From contig NZ_FOKE01000010.1 in NCBI RefSeq assembly GCF_900112065.1, positions 124,001 through 188,000 of the forward strand: a stretch of 64,000 nt of DNA. Direction: 5' to 3'. Below are positions 7,505 to 18,700 of the stretch, piece by piece. A program made the position numbers and the translations under genes. The notes below the pieces were generated by a model that was not told the DNA's origin, searched no databases, and saw only the letters and a list, made by a program, of their open reading frames with translations. Position 1 is the stretch's first letter; every line of letters starts with the position of its first letter. Source of the stretch: Cohnella sp. OV330 (GTDB lineage Bacteria; Bacillota; Bacilli; Paenibacillales; Paenibacillaceae).

Positions 7505-9184
7505 TCATGCGGTTCCATGCTCTTCGGTCGTCCGGGAGCGGGATACCTCGCTCGGCATGACGCCCCAATATTTTCGGAACAGCCGCGTGAAATAGCTGAT
7601 GTCCCGGTACCCGATCAGGCGAGAGGCTTCGTATACCTTGGCGCCCTCTTGCAGCAGCTCCTTTGCTTTTTGCATCTTTTTATCGTGAATATAGGCGGAA
7701 AAGGTCATTTTGGTTTCTTTCTTGAACAGTCTGCTGAGATACGGGGGGCTGACGTACAGGCGGTCGGCGATCTCGTGGAGGCCGATATCCTGGTCCAGGG
7801 ATTGCTCGACGATGGCCATCAGCTCGTCGATGAACCGATGACGCTTCGATACGCGCTGTTTGTCCGCATACGCCAGTATTTTGTCGATTGCTCTTCCGGC
7901 CCAGGCCGCAAGATGCTCTTGGCGAGCCAGCTCGTCCGGGTCGCGGATGACTGCCAGCTCCTGGGCGGCGACTTCCCGGACCGACCAACCTTGGGCATGG
8001 ATGTAGCGGGTCAGCAAGCCGTACATGAACAGCACCGGATCGAGCAAAAGGTCCGCCGAAGCGGCGGGCTCGCAACACTCCTTGTACCACTGCATGACGA
8101 GCTGCTGCGCCTTGGCGGCGTCGCCCGACTCCAACGCGAGCAGCAGCCTGCGCTCAAGCTCCGCGTCCGGCAGCAGGGCTTCCTCCCTCGGGCCGGCGCC
8201 GGCGTTCGCGAAGGGGATGACCAGGTTGTGCCCATACATGTACCGCTCCAGCAGCGCGCTCTTCGCCTGGCGGTACGATACGTGAACGCCGCCGCGCTTC
8301 GCCGGGCGTCCGATGCCCGCGCTCGCCGTGGCCTTCAGGCAATCCAGGACGACTTCCTGGAGCTTCACGATGCCGATATTGATCCGGTACAGCCACTGCT
8401 CCTCCTCCTCTCCGTCGCCGGGGAAGACGGCCACCGTCGCTCCGTTTTCATCCATAAACGAAAAGCAGCCGGTTCCTTCGAAATACGCCGCGACCAAAGA
8501 ATGCAGCGACGACTGCAACCACTGCGAATCCCGCTCTTTATCCGTCTCTCGCTCCGTCTCCGCCGAAGCCAAAGTCGAAACCGACGCCGACGGCGACTCC
8601 GCGGCCGGGTCCAGGTCCACGACCGCGGCCAAGTAGAGCCTGTCCGGCTCCGAGAGAGGCGCCAGCATGAATTCGTCCGCCGCTTTCTCCATGTCCGCAT
8701 CCGTCGCGGCCCCCTTCACCCAACGCTGCAAAAAGCTTTTTTGCAGCGCGGGAAGGTGCTCCTTCCACCTTTGCTGAAGCAGCTCCATGCCGTACTTTTG
8801 CGCCCTCTCCGCCTTGATCCGCTCGGTCGACTCGAGCACCGCCGCCACCACGTCCGGATTGCCCGCGGGCTTGAGCAGGTAGTTGTCCGCGTTGCAGCGA
8901 AGCGCCTTCTGCACGAACTCGAAGTCGTCGTGTCCGCTCAGCACGATGAAGCGGATGTCCGGGTCGATCTCGCGCACGGCCTGCATCAGCTGCAGGCCGT
9001 CCATCCCCTGCATCTCGATATCGACGATCATGAGATCCGGCTTGCGGAGCGGGATCAGGAGCAGCGCCTCCTCTCCGCTGGCCGCGGCCCCCACGACCTC
9101 GATGCCATGCGCCTCCCAGCCCATGTTGTAAGCCAGGTTGTTCTGCAGCTTGAGCTCGTCCTCCACGATCATCAGATAGAACAT
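7505..9184 (-). CDS. Two-component response regulator with AraC-type output (YesN-like)
   Basis: A 559-residue protein. Residues 1-120 form a receiver domain with the acidic pair E8/D9, phospho-acceptor D55 (in DLMIVDIEMQGMDGL) and the conserved Lys in NYLLKP. A long middle region has no recognised domain. The last 100 residues are an AraC helix-turn-helix (IGLHEIADRLYVSPPYLSRLFKKE, then the second half around YEASRLIGYRDISYFTRLFRKYWG). GGAGG lies eight bases before the ATG. It lies 13 bases downstream of the sensor kinase gene. Such pairs usually activate an adjacent sugar-uptake operon, here probably the one starting at 6797. Confidence 0.92.
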   Translation of the reverse strand: MFYLMIVEDELKLQNNLAYNMGWEAHGIEVVGAAASGEEALLLIPLRKPDLMIVDIEMQGMDGLQLMQAVREIDPDIRFIVLSGHDDFEFVQKALRCNADNYLLKPAGNPDVVAAVLESTERIKAERAQKYGMELLQQRWKEHLPALQKSFLQRWVKGAATDADMEKAADEFMLAPLSEPDRLYLAAVVDLDPAAESPSASVSTLASAETERETDKERDSQWLQSSLHSLVAAYFEGTGCFSFMDENGATVAVFPGDGEEEEQWLYRINIGIVKLQEVVLDCLKATASAGIGRPAKRGGVHVSYRQAKSALLERYMYGHNLVIPFANAGAGPREEALLPDAELERRLLLALESGDAAKAQQLVMQWYKECCEPAASADLLLDPVLFMYGLLTRYIHAQGWSVREVAAQELAVIRDPDELARQEHLAAWAGRAIDKILAYADKQRVSKRHRFIDELMAIVEQSLDQDIGLHEIADRLYVSPPYLSRLFKKETKMTFSAYIHDKKMQKAKELLQEGAKVYEASRLIGYRDISYFTRLFRKYWGVMPSEVSRSRTTEEHGTA

Positions 9185-9197
9185 GTCGTCGTCCTCC

Positions 9198-10994
9198 TTA
9201 TTTGCTCGGCGTAGGGCTCAGGCAAGCGTCCAAGGGCAGCCAGATCGTAACCTTTGTCCTTTCTTCCTCATTGCTCTCGATTCGCATGCCGGCATCGTCT
9301 CCGTAATACAGCTTGAGCCTGCAAAGCACGTTCAGCATGCCGAAGTAATCCGGCGACGGCTTGTATTTTTCAAGATACGCGGTGGTGATCTCCGCAAGGG
9401 CGTCCTGGATGCGCGTCAACTGCTGAGGCTCGATCAACCGCCCGCTGTTGTAAACGCTCAGATACAGCAGGTTTTCCGTGCGCCATGCCGATACGATCAG
9501 CTTCCCGCCCGGCGGAGATTTCTCGAGCCCGTGAATGACTGCGTTTTCAACCAACGGCTGCAAGATGAGCTTGAGGACGTACAAGTCTTTGCAATCGTCG
9601 GGAATATCAAGCCGGGATTGGAAATGGTCCGTAAATCGCAGCTCTTGAATCCGAATATAGTAGCCCAGATGCTCGACCGTTTCCGCCAGCGTGAAGCTTT
9701 CCCGGCCTTTGTTCAGGCTTAATCTGAAGAAGCTGGAGAGGCAAAGCACCATCTCGCAGATCTCGTCGGCATCGTAGTTTACGGCGCTTGCATGGATGGA
9801 ATCGAGGGTATTGTACAGAAAATGCGGGTTGATTTGAGATTGCAAAAATTTCAGCTCGGTTCGCGTCTTCTCGACTTGATGCTCGAAGATATCGTCGACG
9901 TACCGCTTTTGCTGCTCCGCCATCAGATTGAACGATTCGGTCAGCGCGCCGAATTCGTCGATCCGGTCGTGCTTGAGCTGTACCTTGAGGTTGCCGCGCG
10001 CGAGCTCCCGGATGCCGGACAGCAAATTGCGCAGCGGCGCGGAAATACCGGTGTAAACAATCCACGCGATACTGAGCGCGAGCAGGCAGCTGATCCCGAT
10101 CACGCCGTAGATGAACCGCTGGAGCAGGCTCGACTTTTCGGTTAGATTGCGCTTGGGCTGCGCGAGTACCATGGACCATCCGGATTCGTCCGAACGAACC
10201 TTCGTGACGAACATCGAACGGCCCAGCTCTGCGTCGCGTCTCTCGAAGTAGGCCTGGTCGTTGTCCGGTATGTCGTAAGGAATCGCCGAATCGCCATTGG
10301 ACGAGACGATCAACTCCTGACTCATGTTCATCAAGTACAGGCTGGCGTCATTCCCTTTTAGCAGCTCCTTGGCGAAATCCACGAACGTACTCAAATCGAT
10401 CACAACGCCGAGCGCATGCGGACTGGGCCGAAGCGAATTGGCCGACATTCCGCGCGTAATCGTCATGCTGTCCGGGAGATCAAGCGGATCGTAGACGCCT
10501 TCCTGCTCGGGCATTTTCGCATTAAGGTTGCTTAGCAAGGCCGGACCTCCCGCATTTTCGACGGTCAGGCGATACCAATCCCGGTCTTTATAATCGATTC
10601 GTTTGCCCCCGTCCTTGACGGACAGCACCAACCCCATATCCGCGTCTAGAATCCATAAATCCGATATCGATTTTTCAGCCAACAAAAAGTTTTTCAGCCG
10701 CCTCAATATCTGCTGCGCGTCGATGATCTGCTGGGAGGGATCGGCATCCGGACGCAGGAGCTCGTTCAGCTCGGCGTCGTTCGAGATCAACAAGGACAAG
10801 TGGTTCATGCTCGACATGAATTGATCGATATAAGCGAGCGAAGACGCCATCGCCGCCCTCGTCTGTTCGCCGGATTGCTCCTCGAGAATGCGCTGGGACT
10901 TCCCGATCGAGTACAGGCTCACTAGGATCAGCGGCAAAATCGCCAGAATAAAAAAAAGCGTCAACCGGTACCGCACGGATTTTTTGTAGCCCAA
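9198..10994 (-). CDS. Membrane sensor histidine kinase (YesM-like)
   Basis: About 598 residues: an N-terminal transmembrane helix (about 13-33), an extracellular Cache-like sensor, a second helix near 295-320, a HAMP linker, a His_kinase domain with the phospho-acceptor in QSQINPHFLYNTLDSIHA, and a C-terminal HATPase domain (VENAVIHGLEKSPPGG is the N box). The start is uncertain. The in-frame TTG at 10994 lacks a good ribosome site, while GAGGTGAGGGG lies further up in a region where this frame is closed by a stop. It is co-transcribed with the response regulator downstream and would sense an extracellular sugar or envelope signal. Confidence 0.9.
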   Translation of the reverse strand: MGYKKSVRYRLTLFFILAILPLILVSLYSIGKSQRILEEQSGEQTRAAMASSLAYIDQFMSSMNHLSLLISNDAELNELLRPDADPSQQIIDAQQILRRLKNFLLAEKSISDLWILDADMGLVLSVKDGGKRIDYKDRDWYRLTVENAGGPALLSNLNAKMPEQEGVYDPLDLPDSMTITRGMSANSLRPSPHALGVVIDLSTFVDFAKELLKGNDASLYLMNMSQELIVSSNGDSAIPYDIPDNDQAYFERRDAELGRSMFVTKVRSDESGWSMVLAQPKRNLTEKSSLLQRFIYGVIGISCLLALSIAWIVYTGISAPLRNLLSGIRELARGNLKVQLKHDRIDEFGALTESFNLMAEQQKRYVDDIFEHQVEKTRTELKFLQSQINPHFLYNTLDSIHASAVNYDADEICEMVLCLSSFFRLSLNKGRESFTLAETVEHLGYYIRIQELRFTDHFQSRLDIPDDCKDLYVLKLILQPLVENAVIHGLEKSPPGGKLIVSAWRTENLLYLSVYNSGRLIEPQQLTRIQDALAEITTAYLEKYKPSPDYFGMLNVLCRLKLYYGDDAGMRIESNEEERTKVTIWLPLDACLSPTPSK

Positions 10995-11168
10995 GCGGAT
11001 CGAACGGATCGCGGCTCTCGTATCCCCTCACCTCGCCGGCATTCAAGTTACCCTTAAACATACGGTATCTTTCGATAGGCTGGTATAAGAGGATCTTGTC
11101 CTTTACTGGTACATCGTTGATCTGTACGTCCGGCGGTATGGCTCGGGCGCTGGCCGTGATGCGTTGTA

Positions 11169-11198
11169 TTGAAAGCGGGTGCACGCCTCGTTTATATT
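11169..11198 (+). promoter_or_regulatory. Promoter of the rhamnosidase gene
   Basis: TTGAAA (11169-11174) and TATATT (11193-11198) are separated by 18 bases. They lie 36 bases before the TTG start at 11234, which has GGAGG nine bases upstream. The region 10995-11233 is the divergent spacer to the histidine kinase gene; no second promoter is clear in it. Confidence 0.55.
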
Positions 11199-11233
11199 AT
11201 TTATAAAATTTTACAATCCGGAGGCAAAAGAGA

Positions 11234-13599
11234 TTGAGCGACGACGCCATGAAGGAAACCCGGTGGATCTGGCTGCATGAGGAGCAGGTCATCAAAGGAA
11301 AAGGGCTGCAGGAGCAAATCTACTTCCGCAGAAGCTTCGAACTGGAAGATGCCGCGGACGCCGAGCTGCGAGTCAGGGTCTCCGCGGACAGCCGCTATCG
11401 GTTGTACGTCAACGGCGTTCCGGTATCGCGGGGCCCCGGCAAGGGAGACAGCCATACTCAATATTACGAGGAGGTCGACTGTTCCCCGTACCTGCGCGAA
11501 GGACGCAACGCGATTGCCGCCCGCGCCGTTCATTTTCACGGCATGGAAGGGCCCATATCCGTCTCGAGAGCGAACCGCGGAGGTTTTTTTCTGTCCGGGG
11601 AAGTCACGGATCGAGCGGGCAGAACGATCGTCAAGCTGCATACCGACGAGCGCTGGCGCTGTCTGCAAGAGACGGCCATCGTCTTCGAGGTGACCGACTG
11701 GGAGACGGGCTTCGCGGGCGGTACGGAAAACGCGGCCGGTCACCAGCGCATGCTGGGCTGGACGACGGCGGACTATGCGGATGCCGACTGGCGCCCTGCC
11801 GTGGAGGTGAGCCAGTACGAGGATCCGGTCTACGGCCAGTTAAATCCCTGGACGCTGACGCCGCGCGATATTCCGACGCTCTACGAGGAGGAGCGCGCCT
11901 TTGCGGCGGTGACGAAGACCAGCCGTACCGACCTCGGCCCGCAGGTCGGTACTGGCGGCTTGAAGCGTCCGTTCACGCTTGGCCCCCGCCAAAGCGTCGT
12001 CCTCGAGCTTGACGCGGGCGAGCTGACTACCGGCTATCCCGTCTTAGCGATGGCCGGCGGAAAAAACGCCAAGGCGAAGCTGCTCTACGCCGAATGCTAT
12101 CGGCAATACGACGAGACGTCCGGCACCTATGTCAAAGGCGTCAGGGACGATGCCGCCGGCACGCTGATCGGCGTCTTCGATCGCTACGAAGCAGGCGGAT
12201 ACGGTACGGCGGAGCGGCCGGAAGCGTACGAACCGTTCTTGTTCCGAACGTTCCGGTACGTGGCGCTGGAGATCGAGACGGCCGAGGAACCGCTGACCGT
12301 TCTATCGTTTGATTACAGGGAAACGGGCTATCCGCTGGCGGTCAAAGCCAGCTTCTCCGGCTCGGATGCCAGCCTGCAGCCGCTCTGGGACATCAGCGTC
12401 AACACGCTGAGACGCTGCATGCACGACACGTACGAGGATTGTCCTTATTACGAACAGCTGCAATACGCGATGGATACGAGGCTGCAGATTCTGTTCACCT
12501 ACCAGCTGAGCGGCGACGATGCCTGGCCCGGAAGGCGATATTCGACTTCCACAGCTCCAGGCTGCCGAACGGCATGCTCCAAAGTCGTTACCCGTCGATG
12601 CTGCCGCAGGTGATCCCCGGCTTTTCCTTGCACTGGATCATGATGGTCCATGACCATTACCTGTACTTCGGGGATCCGTCGCTGGTCCGGACGTACATGC
12701 CTACGATCGACGGCGTACTGGAATGGTTCAATCAAAGGCTGGATGCCGGCGGCCTGTTGGGTCCGATGCCCTCGAACTATTGGTCTTACGTGGACTGGGT
12801 CGAAGAGTGGCGGGAGCTGCGGGGCGTGCCGACGGCTTCGCGGCAGGGCAGCAATATCATCTACAATCTGATGTACGCCGCCTCGTTGAAACTGGCGGCC
12901 GAGCTGCAGGACGCGCTGGGCCGAAAAGACGGCGGCGACGAATACAGGTCCCGCGCCGAGGATCTGATCCGGACCGTTAATCGCACCAGCTATTCGGCGA
13001 CGCTCGGACTGTATCAGGACGCGCCCGGGATCGAGGCGTACAGCCAGCATGCGCAGATCTGGGCCGTGCTCGCGGGTGCGGTTCAAGGGGAAGCCGCCAA
13101 GCAGTTGATGGCGCGCACGCTGGAAAACCGGCAGCTGGCCAAGGTGTCCTACGCCATGTCCTTTTTCCTGTTCCGGGCTTTGGAGCGCGCCGACGCGTAC
13201 GAACGATCCTTCGAGTTGTGGGACATCTGGAGAGACCTGGCCGCGCTGGGACTCACCTCATGGGTGGAGGATCCGGTGAGCCAGCGAAGCGATTGCCATG
13301 CTTGGGGCGCCGTCCCTCTCTATGAATTCAGCGCCCGGATACTCGGCGTCGCCCCAATCGCTCCCGGCTGCGCTACGATCCGAATCGCGCCGCAGCCGGG
13401 CTACCTGACGCGCGCGTCCGGGGACGTCGCGACGCCGAAGGGCATCGTCAGCGTAGCTTGGGAGATCGGCGAACAGAGACAGTTTGAGATAACCGTATCC
13501 GCTCCGGTCGAGGCGAGGCTCGAGATCGTCCTGCCGGACCGGTCCGTGCATGTGCGTCAAGGCGGGGACGGGATTCGTTTTAGTTGTCCGCTACGATAG
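11234..13599 (+). pseudogene. Alpha-L-rhamnosidase (GH78-type), interrupted by one frameshift
   Basis: The frame from the TTG at 11234 encodes an N-terminal beta-sandwich region and the start of the (alpha/alpha)6 barrel with YEDCPYYEQLQYAMDTR, whose Glu matches the GH78 general acid. At about 12515-12530 the sense passes to the frame one base back and continues (LARKAIFDFHSSRLPNG onward) through the barrel and C-terminal sandwich to the stop at 13599. In the first frame translation ends at 12613. Joined, the product is about 787 residues, a normal size for a short GH78. One missing base after SGDD explains it. There is no signal peptide, so the intact enzyme would act in the cytoplasm. It may be a real inactivation or a sequencing error. 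Confidence 0.8.
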
Positions 13600-14641
13600 G
13601 GGGACATTCTACCGGTTCGCGCGGGAAGCCGCTTGCGGTATTCAACATAATCGAAAATGCGCGACTATAAATCCAATGGCCGTAATCGTTGGGATGATTA
13701 ATATTATTGAGGAGCAGGCTCTCCGGCGTTTTGCCGGCGGCAAGCTCCTCCCGCCATAACGCATGCGCGTCGGCCACTCCGATGCCGTACGCCCGGCCCA
13801 ACCGGCGTACGGTATCGGCGTAATGAGGGATATCGCCGCTTGCATACAGCCAGTTCGGATTCGGCTCGCAAGGCGTTACCAATACGATGTCGCTGTCGCA
13901 CGCCTCGCGAATCGTATCGATCATATGGCGAAGGTTCTTCTCAAAGTCCTCGAGCGATACGCTATTTCCGTCGTCGAGTTTGTACTGGTCGTTCATGCCG
14001 TAGCCGATGGACACCAAATCCGGCCGTAACGGAACAACGTCGGCATCCACCCGTTTAGCGCCGCCGACGCTCGCCTCTCCGCCGATCGACTTGTTAACGA
14101 CGCTTAACCGCCCTCTCGGGAATAAACGTCCAAGCTGATCCGCAAACCGATTGTAATAAGCCAATCTCGGCTCGCTCGCTTCGCCGCCGGCGCTGATGCT
14201 ATCTCCGTAGACGACGTAAGTGGCTTCTTCTCCATTCGCTAGTTTACGGATCGTTCGCTCGAGCAACCCGGAGCGTTCGACGTCGGCGGCCGTAACGGCT
14301 GCTTCTACTTGCCCGGCTTCGATCGCATAATCCGCGTAAACCGTATAAGCGCGATTGCTGTAATCGGGATAGGTCGCTTGGTCGAAGGGCCGCATGCCGT
14401 ATATGGGATGATGAGAACCGTCCGGAATCCGGCTCCCCCTCTCGCGGCGAATCCACCCCTCGTCATAATCGACAACGTAGTCCTTGCCTTCTTCGTAACG
14501 AGCATTGTCCGGATGCGACGGGTCCGAATGGCTGCGCAAGTCCAATGCTTGCCCGCGCAAGGGCCGATAACGAAGAGGCGACGGTTCTTCTCTGATGAGC
14601 ACGAACGCTTCCGCCGTTTGCTTGTTAACCATCTGATTCAT
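13580..14641 (-). CDS. SGNH/GDSL-type hydrolase with N-terminal accessory domain
   Basis: A 353-residue protein. The ATG at 14641 is preferred because GGAGG lies five bases upstream and it overlaps the previous gene's TGA (ATGA), implying coupled translation. Residues 1-140 look like a beta-sandwich accessory domain. The SGNH core follows, with YGDSISAGG (nucleophile S148), the GYGMND block and a C-terminal NHPNDYGHW block holding the catalytic His. There is no signal peptide. Probably a carbohydrate esterase. Its 3' end overlaps the rhamnosidase gene tail to tail by 20 bases, so the two transcripts converge. Confidence 0.8.
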   Translation of the reverse strand: MNQMVNKQTAEAFVLIREEPSPLRYRPLRGQALDLRSHSDPSHPDNARYEEGKDYVVDYDEGWIRRERGSRIPDGSHHPIYGMRPFDQATYPDYSNRAYTVYADYAIEAGQVEAAVTAADVERSGLLERTIRKLANGEEATYVVYGDSISAGGEASEPRLAYYNRFADQLGRLFPRGRLSVVNKSIGGEASVGGAKRVDADVVPLRPDLVSIGYGMNDQYKLDDGNSVSLEDFEKNLRHMIDTIREACDSDIVLVTPCEPNPNWLYASGDIPHYADTVRRLGRAYGIGVADAHALWREELAAGKTPESLLLNNINHPNDYGHWIYSRAFSIMLNTASGFPREPVECPPIVADN

Positions 14642-15693
14642 TCGCTCCTCCAATCGAAGACGACCGAGAAGACTTGATCCGGCTGCAAACGCAATTGCTC
14701 GTACGCGGCCGGCGCTTCCGTATAGGGAACAACTTGATCGATATAATGCCGGGGGTCGATCAGCTTGCTCCGAATGGCCTCCACCGCGTTCAGCCGATCC
14801 TCCAGCCCCCTGTCCCCGGGCATCAGAAGAAGAACGCCCTCCGAATTCAGGTCGAGTCTGGGATCCAGGCTCAGCCGGTCCAGATAGTTAGCCTGGTAGA
14901 CGATACGCGGCCAGTGATTGACCAGCCCGGACATCGGGTTCACGTAGTACGCATTCGGATCCCGGTAGGTATTGGGCGTTCTGCGAATCAGCTTATGCGC
15001 AAGCGCCGCCCCTTGCTTGGAGCCCGAGGCCTCGACGACGATGTTCGCTCCGCCGTCGCAATAAGCAAGGATTCGCTCGGCGACATCCGGGTCGGCGGCT
15101 TGGACGCGGGCATGCACGCCATAGCTTAGCGAGCGCTGAAGCCTGGATTCGGAGAGGTCGACCGCGATGACCCGGCAGCCCTTGCCGACCAGGAAACCGG
15201 CGGAGAAGGCTCCGATCGCGCCCTGTCCGATCACCACCGCGCACTCGTCCGGCTGGGGTTGCGCCGCCATGACGCCTCTCAAGCTGATTGCCGCGACTTG
15301 GCTCGCGACGTAGTCCGAAGGATCGGCGCCTTTCGGCAAGACGATCGCCTTATCGCCCATCCCGACGAGATGGAAGCTCGCCTGCCCGCCCCATTGCGCA
15401 TGAATGCCCGCCGGACCTACCTGCGGATTGTAGCTCAAATAATCGCCTACGCGGTAGCCTTTTACGGCCTCCCCCATTTCGACCACTTCGCCGACTGCGG
15501 CGTACCCCGGGATGAGCGGGAATTTGCCCGAAGCGCCATAGTGGCCGCCCAGAACGCGGGTTTCCGTTCCGCTGGAGACGAAGGTGTAGCGCGTCTTGAC
15601 GAGCATTTGATCCGGCTTCATTGCGGGCAGCGTAAAAGTGCCGAAGCCTACCGTGTTTTCTTGTTCAAAAACGATCGCGTGAATGTTGGTCAT
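14638..15693 (-). CDS. MDR-family oxidoreductase (zinc-type alcohol dehydrogenase-like)
   Basis: A 351-residue medium-chain dehydrogenase/reductase. The start at 15693 (MTNIHAIVF) is chosen over a longer open frame because AAGGAG lies upstream and the protein begins with a typical first strand. The N-terminal GroES-like domain is followed by a Rossmann domain with VIGQGAIGAFSAGFL and an acidic residue at the end of beta-2 (VIAVDLSESR), favouring NAD. The usual GHE zinc motif is replaced by PGYAAVGEVVE, so the catalytic zinc may be absent. Such proteins often oxidise sugars or polyols. It is coupled by ATGA overlap to the SGNH hydrolase and lies 106 bases after the giant enzyme gene. Confidence 0.8.
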   Translation of the reverse strand: MTNIHAIVFEQENTVGFGTFTLPAMKPDQMLVKTRYTFVSSGTETRVLGGHYGASGKFPLIPGYAAVGEVVEMGEAVKGYRVGDYLSYNPQVGPAGIHAQWGGQASFHLVGMGDKAIVLPKGADPSDYVASQVAAISLRGVMAAQPQPDECAVVIGQGAIGAFSAGFLVGKGCRVIAVDLSESRLQRSLSYGVHARVQAADPDVAERILAYCDGGANIVVEASGSKQGAALAHKLIRRTPNTYRDPNAYYVNPMSGLVNHWPRIVYQANYLDRLSLDPRLDLNSEGVLLLMPGDRGLEDRLNAVEAIRSKLIDPRHYIDQVVPYTEAPAAYEQLRLQPDQVFSVVFDWRSE

Positions 15694-15799
15694 TTCCGTG
15701 GTAACGCTCCTTTTCTGTACGTCGGCAGCGCAGCGGAACGCCGGCCAAACGCGGACGGGCTGACCAATCCGCGTAAGGCCGGCGCGATCCGGGTCCGAG

Positions 15800-18700
15800 C
15801 TAGACTTCAAACTCGATCATGGGTTGGGTTGCGATATCGTTCAGAATCTCCTTGTACGCTTCCCCATACTTCATGCCGAAGGTGTAGGAGCCGGGCAACA
15901 GCTCCTTGCCGGCTTCTCCGCCGCTCGTCGTGCCGAAGGCTTTCCAGCCGTCCGCATAGTAGCTTGCGATGCCGCCGTCCAGTGGATTCCCCAGGCTGTC
16001 CTTTAACCGCACCGTCGCTTTGACTGTCTGAAATACGACCGTCGCGTCCGTCCCGACATTTTGCAGCAGCTCCTTGTACGCGCCCTCGCGCTTCATGCCG
16101 AACGTATAGGCGCCGGGCAGCAGCTCCTTGCTTACCTCGCCCCCGCTCGTCGTGCCGAAGGTCTTCCACCCGTCCGCATAATAGCTCGCGCTGCCCGTAT
16201 CCAGCGGTTGGTCCAGGCTGTCCTTTAACCGCACCGTCACTTTGACGGTCTGAAATACCACCGTCGCATCCGTCCCGACATTCTGCAGCAACTCCTTGTA
16301 CGCACCCTCGTGCTTCATCCCGAACGTATAGGTGCCGGGCAGCAGCTCCTTGCTTACCTCGCCCCCGCTCGTCGTGCCGAAGGTCTTCCACCCGTCCGCA
16401 TAATAACTCGCACTGCCCGTGTCCAGCGGATTGCCCAAGCTGTCCTTCAGCCGCACCGTCACCTTGACCGTCCGGAAAACGACCGCAGCGCCGTTCCCCG
16501 TATTCTGCGCGATCTCTTTATAAGTTCCTTCGTACGACATGGCAAACGTGTACGCTTTGTTCGGCAGGGATTTGCTTGCGATGCCTTGGGCGTCCGTCAC
16601 GCCGAAGGATTTCCAGCCGCCGTCGTAGTAGGAAACGATGCCGCCGCTCAGCGGATTTCCGTTGCTGTCCTTGAGCTGCACTTTAACGGATGTCGTCGCA
16701 AGAGCGAAATCCAAGGCTTTGGCCGTTTCGATATTCCCCGCCCGATCCGTCGAGCGATAGCGCAAGGCGATCTCGCCTTGCGTATCGAACGTCACGGCAG
16801 CGGTATAGGGCTGCCACGTCGTGGCGTTATCCAGGCTGAATTCGGTGCTCGCTACGCCGGATACGTGATCCGTGCCCGTCAAAGTGACCGTGACCGGGCC
16901 TATGTACGTCCCGTTCGGTCCGTCCGGCGCCGCGGGCGATAACGCTGCCGCGGTCGTCGGCGCGACACGGTCGACGACCAACGTCACGCTTTTCGCCGTC
17001 TCGACATTGCCCGAGCCGTCAATGGCGCGATAGAGCACCTCGTAATTGCCGTCCGCCGCCAAAGTGACCGGCGCCGAATACGTCTGCCAGAGTCCGCCGT
17101 TGTTGGTGCTGTATTGCGTCTTGGCGATCGCGGACAAAGCGTCCGTGGCCGTCAGCGCGAAGGTCACGGGCTGTTTGTACGCGCCGTTCTCGCCATCGGG
17201 TAAAGCAGGGGATAGCGTCAACGCCGTGACCGGCGGCGTCGTATCCACGGCAACGGACCGGATCTCCACGTCGTCCAGATAGTAGGTGTCCAGGGCGGCC
17301 GGCAGATCCGTAAACACGTACATCGAAACATTCGTGACGCTGCCCGTTTCCTGAAGCGTATACGTCCCGTTAACTTGCTTCCATGCCGTCTCGCTAAGCG
17401 GCTGGCTGGTCAAGATGATCTTCTGCTTGGAGACGCCGTCCACCCTGTAGGACAGACCGATCCGGAGCACCGCGCCCGCCGACGAATTCGGCGCCAGCTT
17501 CGCCCAGGCGGAGTAATAAAACTCGTCGCCTTTCGTAATATTGGCGGGGAAGCTCAGGCTTCCGAACGCGTTCGTCTTCGTGATCTTCAAAGACTGAGCG
17601 CCGCCATGCGCTTCAAGCGTGGTCAGCGCTCTCGTCACTTCCCAACCGGTATACAGAGGCGTCGTGCCCTCCATACCCGGATCGGAGACGAGATTATTGC
17701 CCAGAATCGGCGTCGGAACCGTTACGAAAGCCGTTGCCGTATGGCCGCCCTCATAGGTGGCGGCCGTGATCGTGGCCGTGCCCGGACCGACGGCCTGAAG
17801 CGTTCCGTTCGCATCCACGGTTACCGCGCCGACGTTATCGGAGCTCCATTGAACATCCTTGCGGGTCGCGTCGGCCGGAGATACGGTCGCCACGAGCGTT
17901 TCCGTCCCACCGAGCTGCAAGGTCAGCGCCGTCTTGTTCAGGCTGACGCCCGTCGACGCGACCCAGCTCTGGTTCCCCTTGAAGGAAGCCCAGTCGGCCA
18001 GGACGCCCGTCAGCAGCGCGGGTTTGTTGGCGTTGACGGCCAAGGTGCCGGGCTGGGTGCCGATCGATATTTTCGTCCCGACCGCGATATTCCCCGTGAA
18101 GCCGTTCAACTGGCTTTTCTTCAGGATGCCTTCCGTCAGCACCCTGCCCGATTGTCCCGGCACGACCCGCTCCAGCGTGAAGCCCACGAAGCTGGCTGCC
18201 GGATCGGCCGCGGTCATGAGCCGCATCGAGCCGCTGTCGGCATCGAATACGACGGGAGCGAATCTCGGAATGCCGACGGATGTGAGATTGTGCAGCGTCA
18301 GTTGCTTGTCGGGCACCTGCGGATAGTACTCGTTCAGGGTCACGTTGTATTCCGCCGCATATCCCGATGCGCCCAATTGCGCATTGATCTGACCGATGAT
18401 ATAGGCGTTCGTCTGCTCCGTGTAGTTTTCGTTAAATACGACGGTTTTGGTCGTCCCGTCCTCGAAGGTGACGGACAGGGTCTTGTTGTTGACCGTCAGG
18501 TCCCCGAACCTTCTTCCGAGCGTGTTGTTGACGGTGACGTTGGAGCTGATGCCGACCTTGATGCCTGAGATGTCCCAATAGCCGTACAAGTAGCCTTTCA
18601 GCCCGCCGCCTCCGTCCCGTACCGTATACGCGCCCAACAGGTCGGACACGGCGGTGCCGCTTACCTGAACGGAGGAGCTGCCGCCTGCGGCGTTGCTGAA

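Noticed and set aside
12500..12613. Programmed ribosomal frameshift in the rhamnosidase
   Set aside because: No slippery heptamer, internal Shine-Dalgarno or stimulatory structure is seen at the junction, and GH78 enzymes are not known to use one.
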